A stretch of 33,122 nt of DNA from NCBI RefSeq assembly GCF_002954705.1, contig NZ_MSCO01000002.1:436306-469427 (forward strand), in the 5' to 3' direction. Under the pieces are notes generated by a model. It was not told the DNA's origin. It did no database searches and saw only the letters and a list, made by a program, of their open reading frames with translations. Each line of letters begins with the position of its first letter. Positions within the stretch are counted from its first letter, which is position 1. Shown piece by piece: positions 1-7,093 of this stretch. Both the position numbers and the translations under genes were made by a program. The stretch comes from Aliivibrio sifiae. Lineage in GTDB: Bacteria > Pseudomonadota > Gammaproteobacteria > Enterobacterales > Vibrionaceae.

Positions 1-3000
1 ATTAGTTAGCCAACCGGAAGTTAGTTGATTATTAATTTTTTCTGCAATTAGCAATATTTGGTCTTGTACATTCTCTTTGTTTTGGTTTTGTACTTTAATA
101 TCATTCCCGAATGTGTTTATTAAGAGTATTTTTTTATCTATAGGTAAGGTACGGTCTAACATTAATCTATTGACATTATTTATTACACGATTTGTACTTG
201 GTTTAGGTAACATCGATATTAATGGAGTAATTATGTTGCTAATTTCAGATTCTTCTTCAATACCTTCAAGGTAGATTATTATAGCATCGGCTATGATGCT
301 TGGTTTTTTTAAAGTTTTGTTTTTTTCATTAAAATAATAAATGAATTTATGTTCATTTGATACATTATTTATAATATTATTCCAATATTCTGTATTATGA
401 GTTTCATTTAATAATCCCCAAACTGAGTCAAGGAACTTGTTTTGATTACAATTTAGTATGTCTTCTATTAAATCAGGGTGCCATTCTTCAAATTGTTTTA
501 ATCCATGAGGTAACCATACTGATAACCATGCTAAGTGATCTAATGGATTGTTTATTATCTCTTTGTATAAATCATATTTTTCAATATAGCAATCATTTAT
601 ATTAAGGCTATAAATTTTTGAGTTATCAATTAAATCTAAGACGATATCACGAATTAATGGCTTTAAATTTTCGTCTGAGTAGGCGTTGATTATTTTTGTT
701 GAAGACGTAGAGTAAGAAAATAGTTTTAGTAATAATTCATTATCTTTATTTTCATAGTCGAATTTTTCAGTGATATATTCTGAAATTATTTGCTGCCTAT
801 TACTATTTCTAGTTATTTTGAATTGACTAGAGAATGCATTATTTTCAACTGTATAAGCTAGCAATATAGATAGCCAATAATTATCATCCTCATTTAAATT
901 TACTTTTTCGATTAAATCATAAACTATACCTTGGATTTCGTTTTTATTGTACCAGTCACTTGTATATGGCAAAATATATGCTAAGTCACCTGTAAAATCT
1001 AAAAGCTCTAACGTCGTCGTTTTAATTTTATATATATCATCATTCGTGATTTGTTTGAATTTTGATATTTCTTTGAAGTAGTCTAACATATCAAAATGCA
1101 TTTGATTATCATCAATGAATTTTATTGTGCTATTGTTATTTGATTTTAGGTTTTTAACAATGTCCCATTTAGGGAATTTATTTCTATTTGGCCATAGGAC
1201 ATATGAAAAAAAGTCATCATTATAGTCACTAACACGTTTAGGTATTTTATTAACAATAGATGAATAGTTATATATTACATTTGTCAGATTCAGTTGTTCT
1301 TTATCATCTTGTTCAAAGTATATTGGTAAGCTTTTCAACGAATGTTCCATTTCATTTTCTATTCTGATTGTATTTATATCAATGCCACTAGATATTAAAT
1401 TATTAAATGATGATATTAGATCTTCATCATAGTTATCAATATGGGTATCATTTTTGCTCTCAAGTAATGAAAAGTTGATATCTTCTAACCAAGATTCAGC
1501 CCAAGCAGTTCTTGATTTTTTGTCGTCTTCATCTTTATTTTCATAATCTCTATGGTAAATGATAAGATCAAGTAATCTGACTAAATCATAGGACTCAACA
1601 GTTCTTATATATTTTCTAAACTCTACATCAAAACCATAAATATTTGATAAACTTAATATTTCATAATCATCATATTGATTAATCGCGCTTTTCATTGGTT
1701 CAATTAATAGTTCTGCTTTTGCTATATCTTTGTCTGTTTGGTAATGTATGGACATAATTTCTGTAATCCAATTATCATTACCTACATAGCGTCTTAAGAT
1801 TCTCTTTGTTGCTTCAAGTTTGTTTCTAAATTGATGATTATCATCAATTATTGAAGATAGAAATGTAGTTACAGGTATATTGTTAATTCTACATATAAGT
1901 ATATATGCAGAACATGATTCAGGAGCAGGGGATGAAATAGTATTACTTAATAAAGTTGTAGCAATATCATTAATATGTTTTTTTAAGAATCTTGGTGTCA
2001 CTTGCCCACTTTCTAATGTCGAAGACCAAAGATCAATTAAGTCACTTGTTGCATCTTTACCTTTATTTTTTATTAGAGTCTCAAGCCAAAATGTTGAAAA
2101 TGGCTCTCGCCAACCAGCGGATACAATAGGAGGTGCTCGAAAAATTACTGGCATGCGTTTTGAAATAAATTCTTGCCCACTTTTCGTTGAATCTTCAGAT
2201 TTATCTTTGTCACTTGATAATGCTATTGAGATATGACTCCCCGAGTAGGGCACAATTATGGTTAATGAATTTTCTGTACTTAATGAGGTAAATACCTCTA
2301 AATCACTCCATATCTCTTTAACCTTTTTACTATCTACACGGTCAAGGTTATCTACAATTAATATAATTACTTCATTTTGTGGAATAGTTTGAATGAATTG
2401 AGTAAATGCATTTTCTAGTTCGATACTACTAACTTCTTTATTTACAAGTAAAGTTTCGCTAATCGTATCGGTGGAGTTTCTTTTTAAAGCATTGCCCACA
2501 GGAGGTAGGTTCTTTATCAAGTTTGTTAGAAATTTTGGAACCCAAGTAAATTTAGTTATCTTAGGCGCTAAAATTAAAAAGGCTGCTATGATTAAAGGAG
2601 AAAAGCCTAATGATAAAGATAGTAAATGTTCAAGATTAAACCATTGCGTATTGTCTTTCTCAAAAAAATAATTTAATGCAGGCTGTAATGTACGAACCAT
2701 CATTAATAATGAAATGACAAAAAGTAATGTTATCCAATGAATTTTACTATTAACATTTTTTTCATATGAGAATGTATTACCTAAAGCTAAATTTTTAGCT
2801 TCATTTATTTTTTTACTTATCTCACGATCATTCCCATATAATTTATTAAGTTCAGTAGATACGACTTTGATGAGAGAACTCTTTGTTGATGAGTGATGAT
2901 ATTTTTCGACATCAAATTCAATAAATTTATATTTGTTAGTATCTAATTGTGATTTTAATAAGTTTAAAACAGTACTCTTTCCTGCTCCTAATTCACCTTC

Positions 3001-3123
3001 TAATCCAATTAGGTGAATATTTGAGTGGTTTTCAATTGTATCTTTAATCGCAAAAGCAGTATTTTCATGGCCTTTACTTCCAAAAAGATCTTGAGTTGAA
3101 GGTTTCTCTATTTGATACTTCAT
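1..3123 (-). CDS. KAP family P-loop NTPase, very large, partial (C-terminus beyond window)
   Basis: An open frame of 1041 codons starts at 3123 and is still open at position 1, so the C-terminus is missing. The Walker A motif is at residues 43-50 (GELGAGKS). Two hydrophobic segments follow, at about 128-145 and 169-187. The Walker B-type motif is at about 254-261, with V-D-N-L-D at 257-261. Membrane segments inserted between Walker A and Walker B, and an 'xDNLDRV' Walker B, are the hallmark of KAP NTPases (Kidins220/ARMS and PifA). The remaining 780 or so residues are probably helical, rich in N, D, I and L, and unrecognised. The start ATG shares a base with the stop of the upstream BRCT gene (TAATG), which indicates translational coupling. 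The gene is more AT-rich than its neighbours, suggesting transfer. PifA excludes phage T7, so a defence role is plausible but inferred. Confidence 0.85.
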   Translation of the reverse strand, partial: MKYQIEKPSTQDLFGSKGHENTAFAIKDTIENHSNIHLIGLEGELGAGKSTVLNLLKSQLDTNKYKFIEFDVEKYHHSSTKSSLIKVVSTELNKLYGNDREISKKINEAKNLALGNTFSYEKNVNSKIHWITLLFVISLLMMVRTLQPALNYFFEKDNTQWFNLEHLLSLSLGFSPLIIAAFLILAPKITKFTWVPKFLTNLIKNLPPVGNALKRNSTDTISETLLVNKEVSSIELENAFTQFIQTIPQNEVIILIVDNLDRVDSKKVKEIWSDLEVFTSLSTENSLTIIVPYSGSHISIALSSDKDKSEDSTKSGQEFISKRMPVIFRAPPIVSAGWREPFSTFWLETLIKNKGKDATSDLIDLWSSTLESGQVTPRFLKKHINDIATTLLSNTISSPAPESCSAYILICRINNIPVTTFLSSIIDDNHQFRNKLEATKRILRRYVGNDNWITEIMSIHYQTDKDIAKAELLIEPMKSAINQYDDYEILSLSNIYGFDVEFRKYIRTVESYDLVRLLDLIIYHRDYENKDEDDKKSRTAWAESWLEDINFSLLESKNDTHIDNYDEDLISSFNNLISSGIDINTIRIENEMEHSLKSLPIYFEQDDKEQLNLTNVIYNYSSIVNKIPKRVSDYNDDFFSYVLWPNRNKFPKWDIVKNLKSNNNSTIKFIDDNQMHFDMLDYFKEISKFKQITNDDIYKIKTTTLELLDFTGDLAYILPYTSDWYNKNEIQGIVYDLIEKVNLNEDDNYWLSILLAYTVENNAFSSQFKITRNSNRQQIISEYITEKFDYENKDNELLLKLFSYSTSSTKIINAYSDENLKPLIRDIVLDLIDNSKIYSLNINDCYIEKYDLYKEIINNPLDHLAWLSVWLPHGLKQFEEWHPDLIEDILNCNQNKFLDSVWGLLNETHNTEYWNNIINNVSNEHKFIYYFNEKNKTLKKPSIIADAIIIYLEGIEEESEISNIITPLISMLPKPSTNRVINNVNRLMLDRTLPIDKKILLINTFGNDIKVQNQNKENVQDQILLIAEKINNQLTSGWLTN

Positions 3124-3668
3124 TATAACTTGATCTCTTCTTGCTCTACATCATCAGGCACTTCACCTGTTTCTATAAAGTTCTTGAACTGCTCTGCATT
3201 TAAAATCATTACACCTTGCTCTAAGGCTTTAGCTAACTTAGTTGCTCCAACGTTATAGCCATAACAAAGCATATCCAAGTGTTTGGTTACACTTTTGCGA
3301 ATTTCCATAGAGTGAGATGAGGCAAGGTTCATTAATTCTGCTTTATCAGCTTTTCCAAACCCACTAAAGCAGACATCAAAGGTTTCAGGACTGGATAAAC
3401 GAGTTGGCTGTGGGACATTGAACTCATAACCTTGAGATTCAAATTGTTCTTTGAATGTTTGAAAGCCAACAGATGCTTCTTTAATCGTGCCGTATTCTTT
3501 CAGTACGCGAGAGGGGATTAGTGTCTTAGGTGCTGAGATTTTATCGCACCAACCTTGAATATAGGTCGTTTCACCAATGGAGTTTTGTTGCAGTGATGGG
3601 TTTGTTAAGTGCTGCACACTTAAGCGCATTCTCTGGCTTATGTATACACAGATAAATTCGTTATTCAT
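3123..3668 (-). CDS. BRCT-domain protein coupled to the KAP NTPase
   Basis: This 181-residue protein has a C-terminal BRCT domain at about residues 92-166. It follows the LigA-type BRCT pattern: a first strand F-D-V-C-F-S-G-F, a helix, a strand ending L-C-Y-G-Y-N-V-G, then T-K-L-A-K-A-L-E-Q-G and I-L-N-A-E-Q-F. The N-terminal 90 or so residues are beta-rich and not recognised; a faint resemblance to WYL-like barrels is too weak to name. BRCT domains bind DNA ends, phosphopeptides or other BRCT domains. Outside NAD-dependent DNA ligase they are uncommon in bacteria. The stop overlaps the KAP NTPase start by one base, so the two are probably made together and may act as sensor and effector. The start is preceded by AAAGAGCTAGGT as a ribosome-binding region. 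Confidence 0.8.
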   Translation of the reverse strand: MNNEFICVYISQRMRLSVQHLTNPSLQQNSIGETTYIQGWCDKISAPKTLIPSRVLKEYGTIKEASVGFQTFKEQFESQGYEFNVPQPTRLSSPETFDVCFSGFGKADKAELMNLASSHSMEIRKSVTKHLDMLCYGYNVGATKLAKALEQGVMILNAEQFKNFIETGEVPDDVEQEEIKL

Positions 3669-3683
3669 TACCTAGCTCTTTAT

Positions 3684-3738
3684 GGTTATCTTTTTTCATA
3701 TGATAACCGATAAAGAACGTTTCAGTACATTAAAGAAC
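3684..3738 (-). promoter_or_regulatory. Candidate control region of the BRCT-KAP operon (inverted and direct repeats)
   Basis: A perfect 7-bp inverted repeat, GGTTATC (3684-3690) and GATAACC (3702-3708), sits 16 nt upstream of the BRCT gene start. Next to it are two direct copies of TAAAGAAC at 3711-3718 and 3731-3738, exactly 20 bp (two helical turns) apart. This arrangement in the 105-bp gap after cI suggests regulator binding and separate control of the cargo operon. No convincing -35/-10 pair was identified. Confidence 0.4.
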
Positions 3739-3773
3739 ATTTTAAATTGGCATTTTTGCGAAGTTGTGGTCGA

Positions 3774-4397
3774 TTATTCCTTGCCCATCACCATTGCTAC
3801 GCGACCAATTACTTTAATATCATCTTCTTCAACATTGATAGTTGAGCCATTAAAACTGATCGCTAACTTCTTACCCGGTAGACGTTGCAACTCATTGAGC
3901 GATAGGACGCCATCAATATCAATTAAGTACTTTCCATTAATCGCTTGGCGGTTTTCTTTATCTACCAAATAGATTGAATTGCTTGTTTTGACTGCCATTA
4001 CATTCAATACACCAATCTCATCTAATAAGATCTTATCAAATGAAATTTGTTTTAGTGGCGTGAGTAAGCCCTTTGAAATATCAAAGCAATCAATATTAAA
4101 GATTCGTTTAGATTCTTGTTTGTTCGAAACTAGGATTTGAGAATTGTCGTCAAATGGTTCTCCTTCATCAAGAAGTAACCATTTCAATGATACGCCTTCA
4201 CTCAAATGAACACGTACAGCTAATTCAAATGGAGTCATACCGCGAGTATGCCATGTTGAAATCGTTCCTTTATTCACACCAAGAACATCAGTTAATTGGT
4301 TGAAACGCTCTAAACCTAAGGCCTCAACTAGCTTTGACGTGAAATCTCGGCCACCAAGGTATTCAAATGGTTCTATTTTGTGCTTGCATTCATTCAA
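3774..4397 (-). CDS. cI: Phage CI repressor (P2/186/K139 type)
   Basis: This 207-residue protein has an N-terminal helix-turn-helix at about residues 17-64, matching the Bac_CI_repressor family: F-T-S-K-L-V-E-A-L-G, then G-V-N-K-G-T-I-S-T-W-H and the family signature L-K-W-L-L-L-D-E-G-E-P-F. The C-terminal part (about 95-205) has the beta-rich layout of the CI C-terminal oligomerisation domain, including A-I-N-G-K-Y-L-I-D and I-K-V-I-G-R-V. No clear Ser/Lys autopeptidase pair is visible, as in 186 CI, so induction need not be by RecA-stimulated cleavage. The role expected from the family is repression of the divergent lytic genes through the palindrome at 4424-4447. AGGTGA lies about 10 nt before the start. 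Confidence 0.85.
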   Translation of the reverse strand: MNECKHKIEPFEYLGGRDFTSKLVEALGLERFNQLTDVLGVNKGTISTWHTRGMTPFELAVRVHLSEGVSLKWLLLDEGEPFDDNSQILVSNKQESKRIFNIDCFDISKGLLTPLKQISFDKILLDEIGVLNVMAVKTSNSIYLVDKENRQAINGKYLIDIDGVLSLNELQRLPGKKLAISFNGSTINVEEDDIKVIGRVAMVMGKE

Positions 4398-4423
4398 ATG
4401 ATCACCTAGTATTCATTTTAATG

Positions 4424-4447
4424 ACTAATGAGGTGTAACTCATTAGT
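4424..4447. promoter_or_regulatory. Palindromic operator between cI and cox
   Basis: A perfect 9-bp inverted repeat, ACTAATGAG, a 6-nt spacer and CTCATTAGT, lies in the 88-bp gap between the divergent repressor and cox-like genes. Its position and symmetry fit a dimeric repressor operator. CI is the obvious ligand, by inference. Confidence 0.6.
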
Positions 4448-4485
4448 ACAGTGTTAAACATTTATCAACTCCAAAGGATATCATC

Positions 4486-4698
4486 ATGTTGTCATTTCAA
4501 GTAGTAATTACTGCACCATTTATGACTTTGGACGAATATTCTCGTCACTCAGGCATGACAAAACGCACTCTTAAAGATTGGGCTGAGAAAGGTAAATTGA
4601 TCCTTAAAAAGAAAGACCTACCTAAAGAAACCCCATTAGTAAACGTAATTGCAATGCAAGAGCTTGCTACTCGTGAAGCTCTTAGCTACTTGGGTTAA
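4486..4698 (+). CDS. Cox-like phage excisionase/repressor
   Basis: This 70-residue protein opens the rightward transcript facing cI. A MerR/Xis-like winged helix is visible: M-T-L-D-E-Y-S-R-H-S-G-M-T-K-R-T-L-K-D-W-A-E-K-G-K-L (about residues 13-38), then a basic wing with two Lys-Lys pairs. Size, position and fold fit the Cox proteins of P2-like vibriophages, which repress the lysogenic promoter and direct excision. It starts at ATG 4486 after AAAGGA. The assignment to Cox rather than another small phage DNA-binding protein rests on context. Confidence 0.65.
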   Translation: MLSFQVVITAPFMTLDEYSRHSGMTKRTLKDWAEKGKLILKKKDLPKETPLVNVIAMQELATREALSYLG

Positions 4699-4702
4699 CG
4701 CT

Positions 4703-4792
4703 ATGGCTAACCAATCAAACCAAAACGAACCAACAACATTGGAAATCATCGTTGCAATCGTAGTTCTGGTTTCCCTTGGTTTTGTCATTTGA
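4703..4792 (+). CDS. 29-residue single-pass membrane peptide
   Basis: A short frame begins 4 nt after the cox stop. It encodes a polar head (MANQSNQNEPTT) and one hydrophobic helix (L-E-I-I-V-A-I-V-V-L-V-S-L-G-F-V-I). It sits between cox and cII with tight spacing. The ribosome-binding site is weak, so translation may depend on coupling to cox. Function unknown; it may be spurious. Confidence 0.4.
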   Translation: MANQSNQNEPTTLEIIVAIVVLVSLGFVI

Positions 4793-4819
4793 GTATCGGA
4801 CAGATAGAGGAATAGCTCA

Positions 4820-5164
4820 ATGTGCGATTTACGTGAGCCTAAACAAAATGCTTTTGACAATGCATGTTACGCATTTGCAGATTCAGAAAACATGGAACAA
4901 GTAGCAAAGCAGTGTGGAATAAACCCAACAATGCTACGTAACAAGTTAAACCCTGAACAACCACATAAGTTAACAGTAGGGGATTTAACCGCGATTACGG
5001 AAGCAAGCGGCAATTACTGCATCATTCATAGTACTCATGCCGGTGACTTATCTCGTCTTGCATTAGGCTGCGGTGGTGAAATTCGAATAAACGGTAATAT
5101 TTATTTTAGAGGGATAAGACAAATTTTAGGGCTGCATTTTTGCGGCCCTTTTTTTATAGGCTAG
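4820..5164 (+). CDS. Phage regulatory protein CII-like (Phage_CP76), C-terminally truncated or replaced
   Basis: The first 75 or so of 114 residues match the Phage_CP76/CII family of P2-like vibriophages: R-E-P-K-Q-N-A-F-D-N-A-C-Y-A-F-A, then P-T-M-L-R-N-K-L-N-P-E-Q-P-H, L-T-V-G-D-L-T-A-I-T-E-A-S-G-N-Y-C-I. The helix-turn-helix spans about residues 22-60. From about residue 80 the sequence no longer looks like the family and its last codons run through a terminator hairpin (5129-5155). That suggests a deletion fused the gene to downstream DNA and the natural C-terminus was lost; family members are usually longer (about 160-180 aa, from memory). The start is preceded by GAGGAA. Whether the product still works is unclear. 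Confidence 0.7.
   Translation: MCDLREPKQNAFDNACYAFADSENMEQVAKQCGINPTMLRNKLNPEQPHKLTVGDLTAITEASGNYCIIHSTHAGDLSRLALGCGGEIRINGNIYFRGIRQILGLHFCGPFFIG
5129..5157. terminator. Rho-independent terminator at the end of the prophage remnant
   Basis: A 7-bp stem GGGCTGC / GCGGCCC (one G-U pair) with loop ATTTTT is followed by a run of seven T. It ends the cox-cII transcript on the plus strand and overlaps the 3' end of the truncated CII frame. It also lies just past the stop of the convergent 66-aa gene. Confidence 0.7.
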
Positions 5165-5167
5165 GGA

Positions 5168-5368
5168 TTAGTTATTATAATACCTTTCACCATCTATAAC
5201 CCAACTTGCAATGACATTCATGTCTTTTATTTCAATTTTAATTTCTGTCATGTTTCTAGCACCCCTGTCCGTTAATTCAGAGTAAAGTGCCTCAGCCTCT
5301 CTTTCTGCTGTAGCTTGGCCGGTTGAACCTAATTCTTCAGGAACGCTGTACACAAATTCAGGTTTCAT
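5168..5368 (-). CDS. Small hypothetical protein (66 aa)
   Basis: This is a 66-residue acidic protein of unknown function with no signal peptide or membrane segment. The middle has an alternating hydrophobic pattern (E-I-K-I-E-I-K-D-M-N-V-I-A-S-W-V-I) suggesting a small beta-sheet. A strong ribosome-binding site, AAGGAG, lies about 9 nt before the ATG, which supports real expression. It converges on the CII remnant, separated by the terminator, and lies at the apparent right edge of the prophage remnant. It could be element cargo or resident DNA. Confidence 0.6.
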   Translation of the reverse strand: MKPEFVYSVPEELGSTGQATAEREAEALYSELTDRGARNMTEIKIEIKDMNVIASWVIDGERYYNN

Positions 5369-5710
5369 AATAATCCTTCTCCTTTTTTAGTTAGTGAATA
5401 AAACCCTAGCATATATTTTTTAATAGAAAATCTATTAACTTCACAGAAAAATCACTAATATCATTCCGAATGTAAAAATAATCATTTTTGTAAATTGCAA
5501 GTAATAATGGTTTGTTTTTTTAAAGCTAAGTATTGGTTTTCTGAATTAATGACTGATGGGATGTTGTTGATGTATATAGACAATTGATGATTTTGTTATC
5601 TAATTTCGTTTTTGGTCTCAAAATCGAGAGGCTATCTCTTTTTATGAGATTCGACGTTGATATGATAACTTCTTACTATATATTGGATTCTTTTTTGTGA
5701 TGGAAAACAA
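5369..5710. other. AT-rich non-coding stretch (342 bp)
   Basis: No open frame with a usable ribosome-binding site is visible. The stretch should hold the divergent promoters of the 66-aa gene and the diguanylate cyclase. An imperfect hairpin lies near 5618-5647 (GAGAG / CTCTTT flanked by CTCA / TGAG). No clear -35/-10 pair or RNA gene was identified. Confidence 0.4.
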
Positions 5711-7015
5711 ATGCTAAGTAGACAAAAAAAGGAAATAACGAAAGGTATCTCTATTTTTTTAAAGATACTGTGTGTGATTATTTCCTTATTTTCAATATCT
5801 TATTTTTTCTTTAATGTCATATCTTTAAGTCGGTTAGAGCGGAGTGTTGTTGAGGATTATAAAGATATCTATTCCATAACTCGCCGTTTTTCTTCTTATT
5901 ATAATAATACTGATTCAACATTTTTAGAAAAGGGAAATTATGACCGAAATAACGTTAGTATTATTGTTAATCATGATAGCCAAGTTAAGGTATTGTCTCC
6001 AGGGATCAGGAAGTTAAGAGTCGAGTTGGAGAAGTTAGTTGATAATAATGTGTGGACTGTTGCTGTTTTCCAAAATCCTTCTAACTACATGCACTTTGAC
6101 CCTCTTAGAAAACAATATGAAATGTTTTTTAAAGGGCTTAATCATGAAAATGTGATAGAAGATATTGTTGATAAGAAAAGTCTTAATGCAACATATCAAT
6201 CTTTTTATGGGTGTAATTTAAAATTAACTGAAAAGTACATTGAACAACAAACTAATCAAGAAGTACGCTCGATTTATTATTCTATATATAATAATAAACA
6301 TTTAGATTCACTGTTAGTAATTGATCTTAAAGCGTCTTTGCTTTCAGATATGGTGACTCAATTTAATGATAAATATAACACGGTTATTAATAGTCATGAC
6401 GTAGGAAGTAGCTATAAAAAATCATTATTTTTACCTTGTTCAGAAGAAGAAATCACGTTAGGGATCAAGTTGGTTGATATCGTTAAAGTAGTATTATTCC
6501 CATCTTTATTATTTTCTTTCACACTTTATTTTTTAATATTGAACTTTAATCGCCGTAAATACTTGCTACAGTTTGATCGTATGACTGGCTTTTATCGTCG
6601 TGACTATTATGAAAAACGATTACAAAAAATGAAATCTCATTCATTGCTCTTAATTGATATTGATCATTTCAAGCGTATCAATGATACCTATGGTCACAAG
6701 AAAGGGGATGATGTGATTCAAGAAGTCGCTGACCGAATTTTAAATAATATCCAAGTTAAAGATATCGCGATCCGTTGGGGTGGTGAAGAATTTATTATTG
6801 TGTTTGATCTTTTGTCTCAAAAAGTATTAGAAAAAAAAGCTGAGAACATTCGATGTGCTATTGAAAAGGAAAAGATAAAAGGGATTCCCGTAACTATTTC
6901 TTTGGGGGGAGTTATTGCTAATGATGTTTCGTTTACAGATGCTTATAAGCGTGCTGATGCTGCGTTGTATGTATCTAAAGAAAGTGGACGTAATAAGGTC
7001 ACGATTGATGAGTAA
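5711..7015 (+). CDS. Membrane-bound diguanylate cyclase (GGDEF)
   Basis: This 434-residue protein has a transmembrane helix at about 13-37, a periplasmic domain of about 215 residues with no recognised fold, a second helix at about 254-278, and a C-terminal GGDEF domain (about 285-432). The catalytic motif is intact as GGEEF at 357-361. The upstream metal/substrate signature D-I-D-H-F-K-R-I-N-D-T-Y-G-H is also present. It should make cyclic di-GMP from two GTP at the inner membrane in response to a periplasmic signal. The product-inhibition I-site (RxxD, five residues before GGEEF) reads Q-V-K-D, so feedback inhibition is probably lost. The ribosome-binding site is weak. An overlapping five-codon out-of-frame ATG frame starts at 5700. 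It appears to be monocistronic. Confidence 0.9.
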   Translation: MLSRQKKEITKGISIFLKILCVIISLFSISYFFFNVISLSRLERSVVEDYKDIYSITRRFSSYYNNTDSTFLEKGNYDRNNVSIIVNHDSQVKVLSPGIRKLRVELEKLVDNNVWTVAVFQNPSNYMHFDPLRKQYEMFFKGLNHENVIEDIVDKKSLNATYQSFYGCNLKLTEKYIEQQTNQEVRSIYYSIYNNKHLDSLLVIDLKASLLSDMVTQFNDKYNTVINSHDVGSSYKKSLFLPCSEEEITLGIKLVDIVKVVLFPSLLFSFTLYFLILNFNRRKYLLQFDRMTGFYRRDYYEKRLQKMKSHSLLLIDIDHFKRINDTYGHKKGDDVIQEVADRILNNIQVKDIAIRWGGEEFIIVFDLLSQKVLEKKAENIRCAIEKEKIKGIPVTISLGGVIANDVSFTDAYKRADAALYVSKESGRNKVTIDE

Positions 7016-7093
7016 ATTGACTCGTTAGCGTTGGTGTGTACACTCGTATTACTAAAGTTTTAACTGAATTGAACTGATAATAGGTGAATGATT

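Larger units (their letters stand above)
1..5160. mobile_element. Degraded P2/K139-like prophage or satellite (immunity region plus cargo)
   Basis: A minus-strand CI-type repressor faces plus-strand cox-like, small-peptide and CII-like genes across a palindromic operator. This is the order of the immunity region in P2-like vibriophages such as K139. The CII gene loses family similarity in its last 40 or so residues and is closed by a terminator at about 5129, with no replication or structural genes after it. A two-gene BRCT/KAP-NTPase cargo lies behind cI, where such phages carry int and accessory genes. The left boundary is outside the window and no att repeat was identified. A prophage remnant is favoured; a satellite or defence island using phage regulators is possible. 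Confidence 0.5.

Noticed and set aside
1880-2671. Plus-strand frames inside the KAP NTPase gene
   Set aside because: They are shadows of the 1041-codon minus-strand gene, which carries clear Walker motifs.
4636-4860. 74-aa minus-strand frame across the cox-cII gap
   Set aside because: It is antisense to three phage genes in the expected order and has no ribosome-binding site or recognisable domain.
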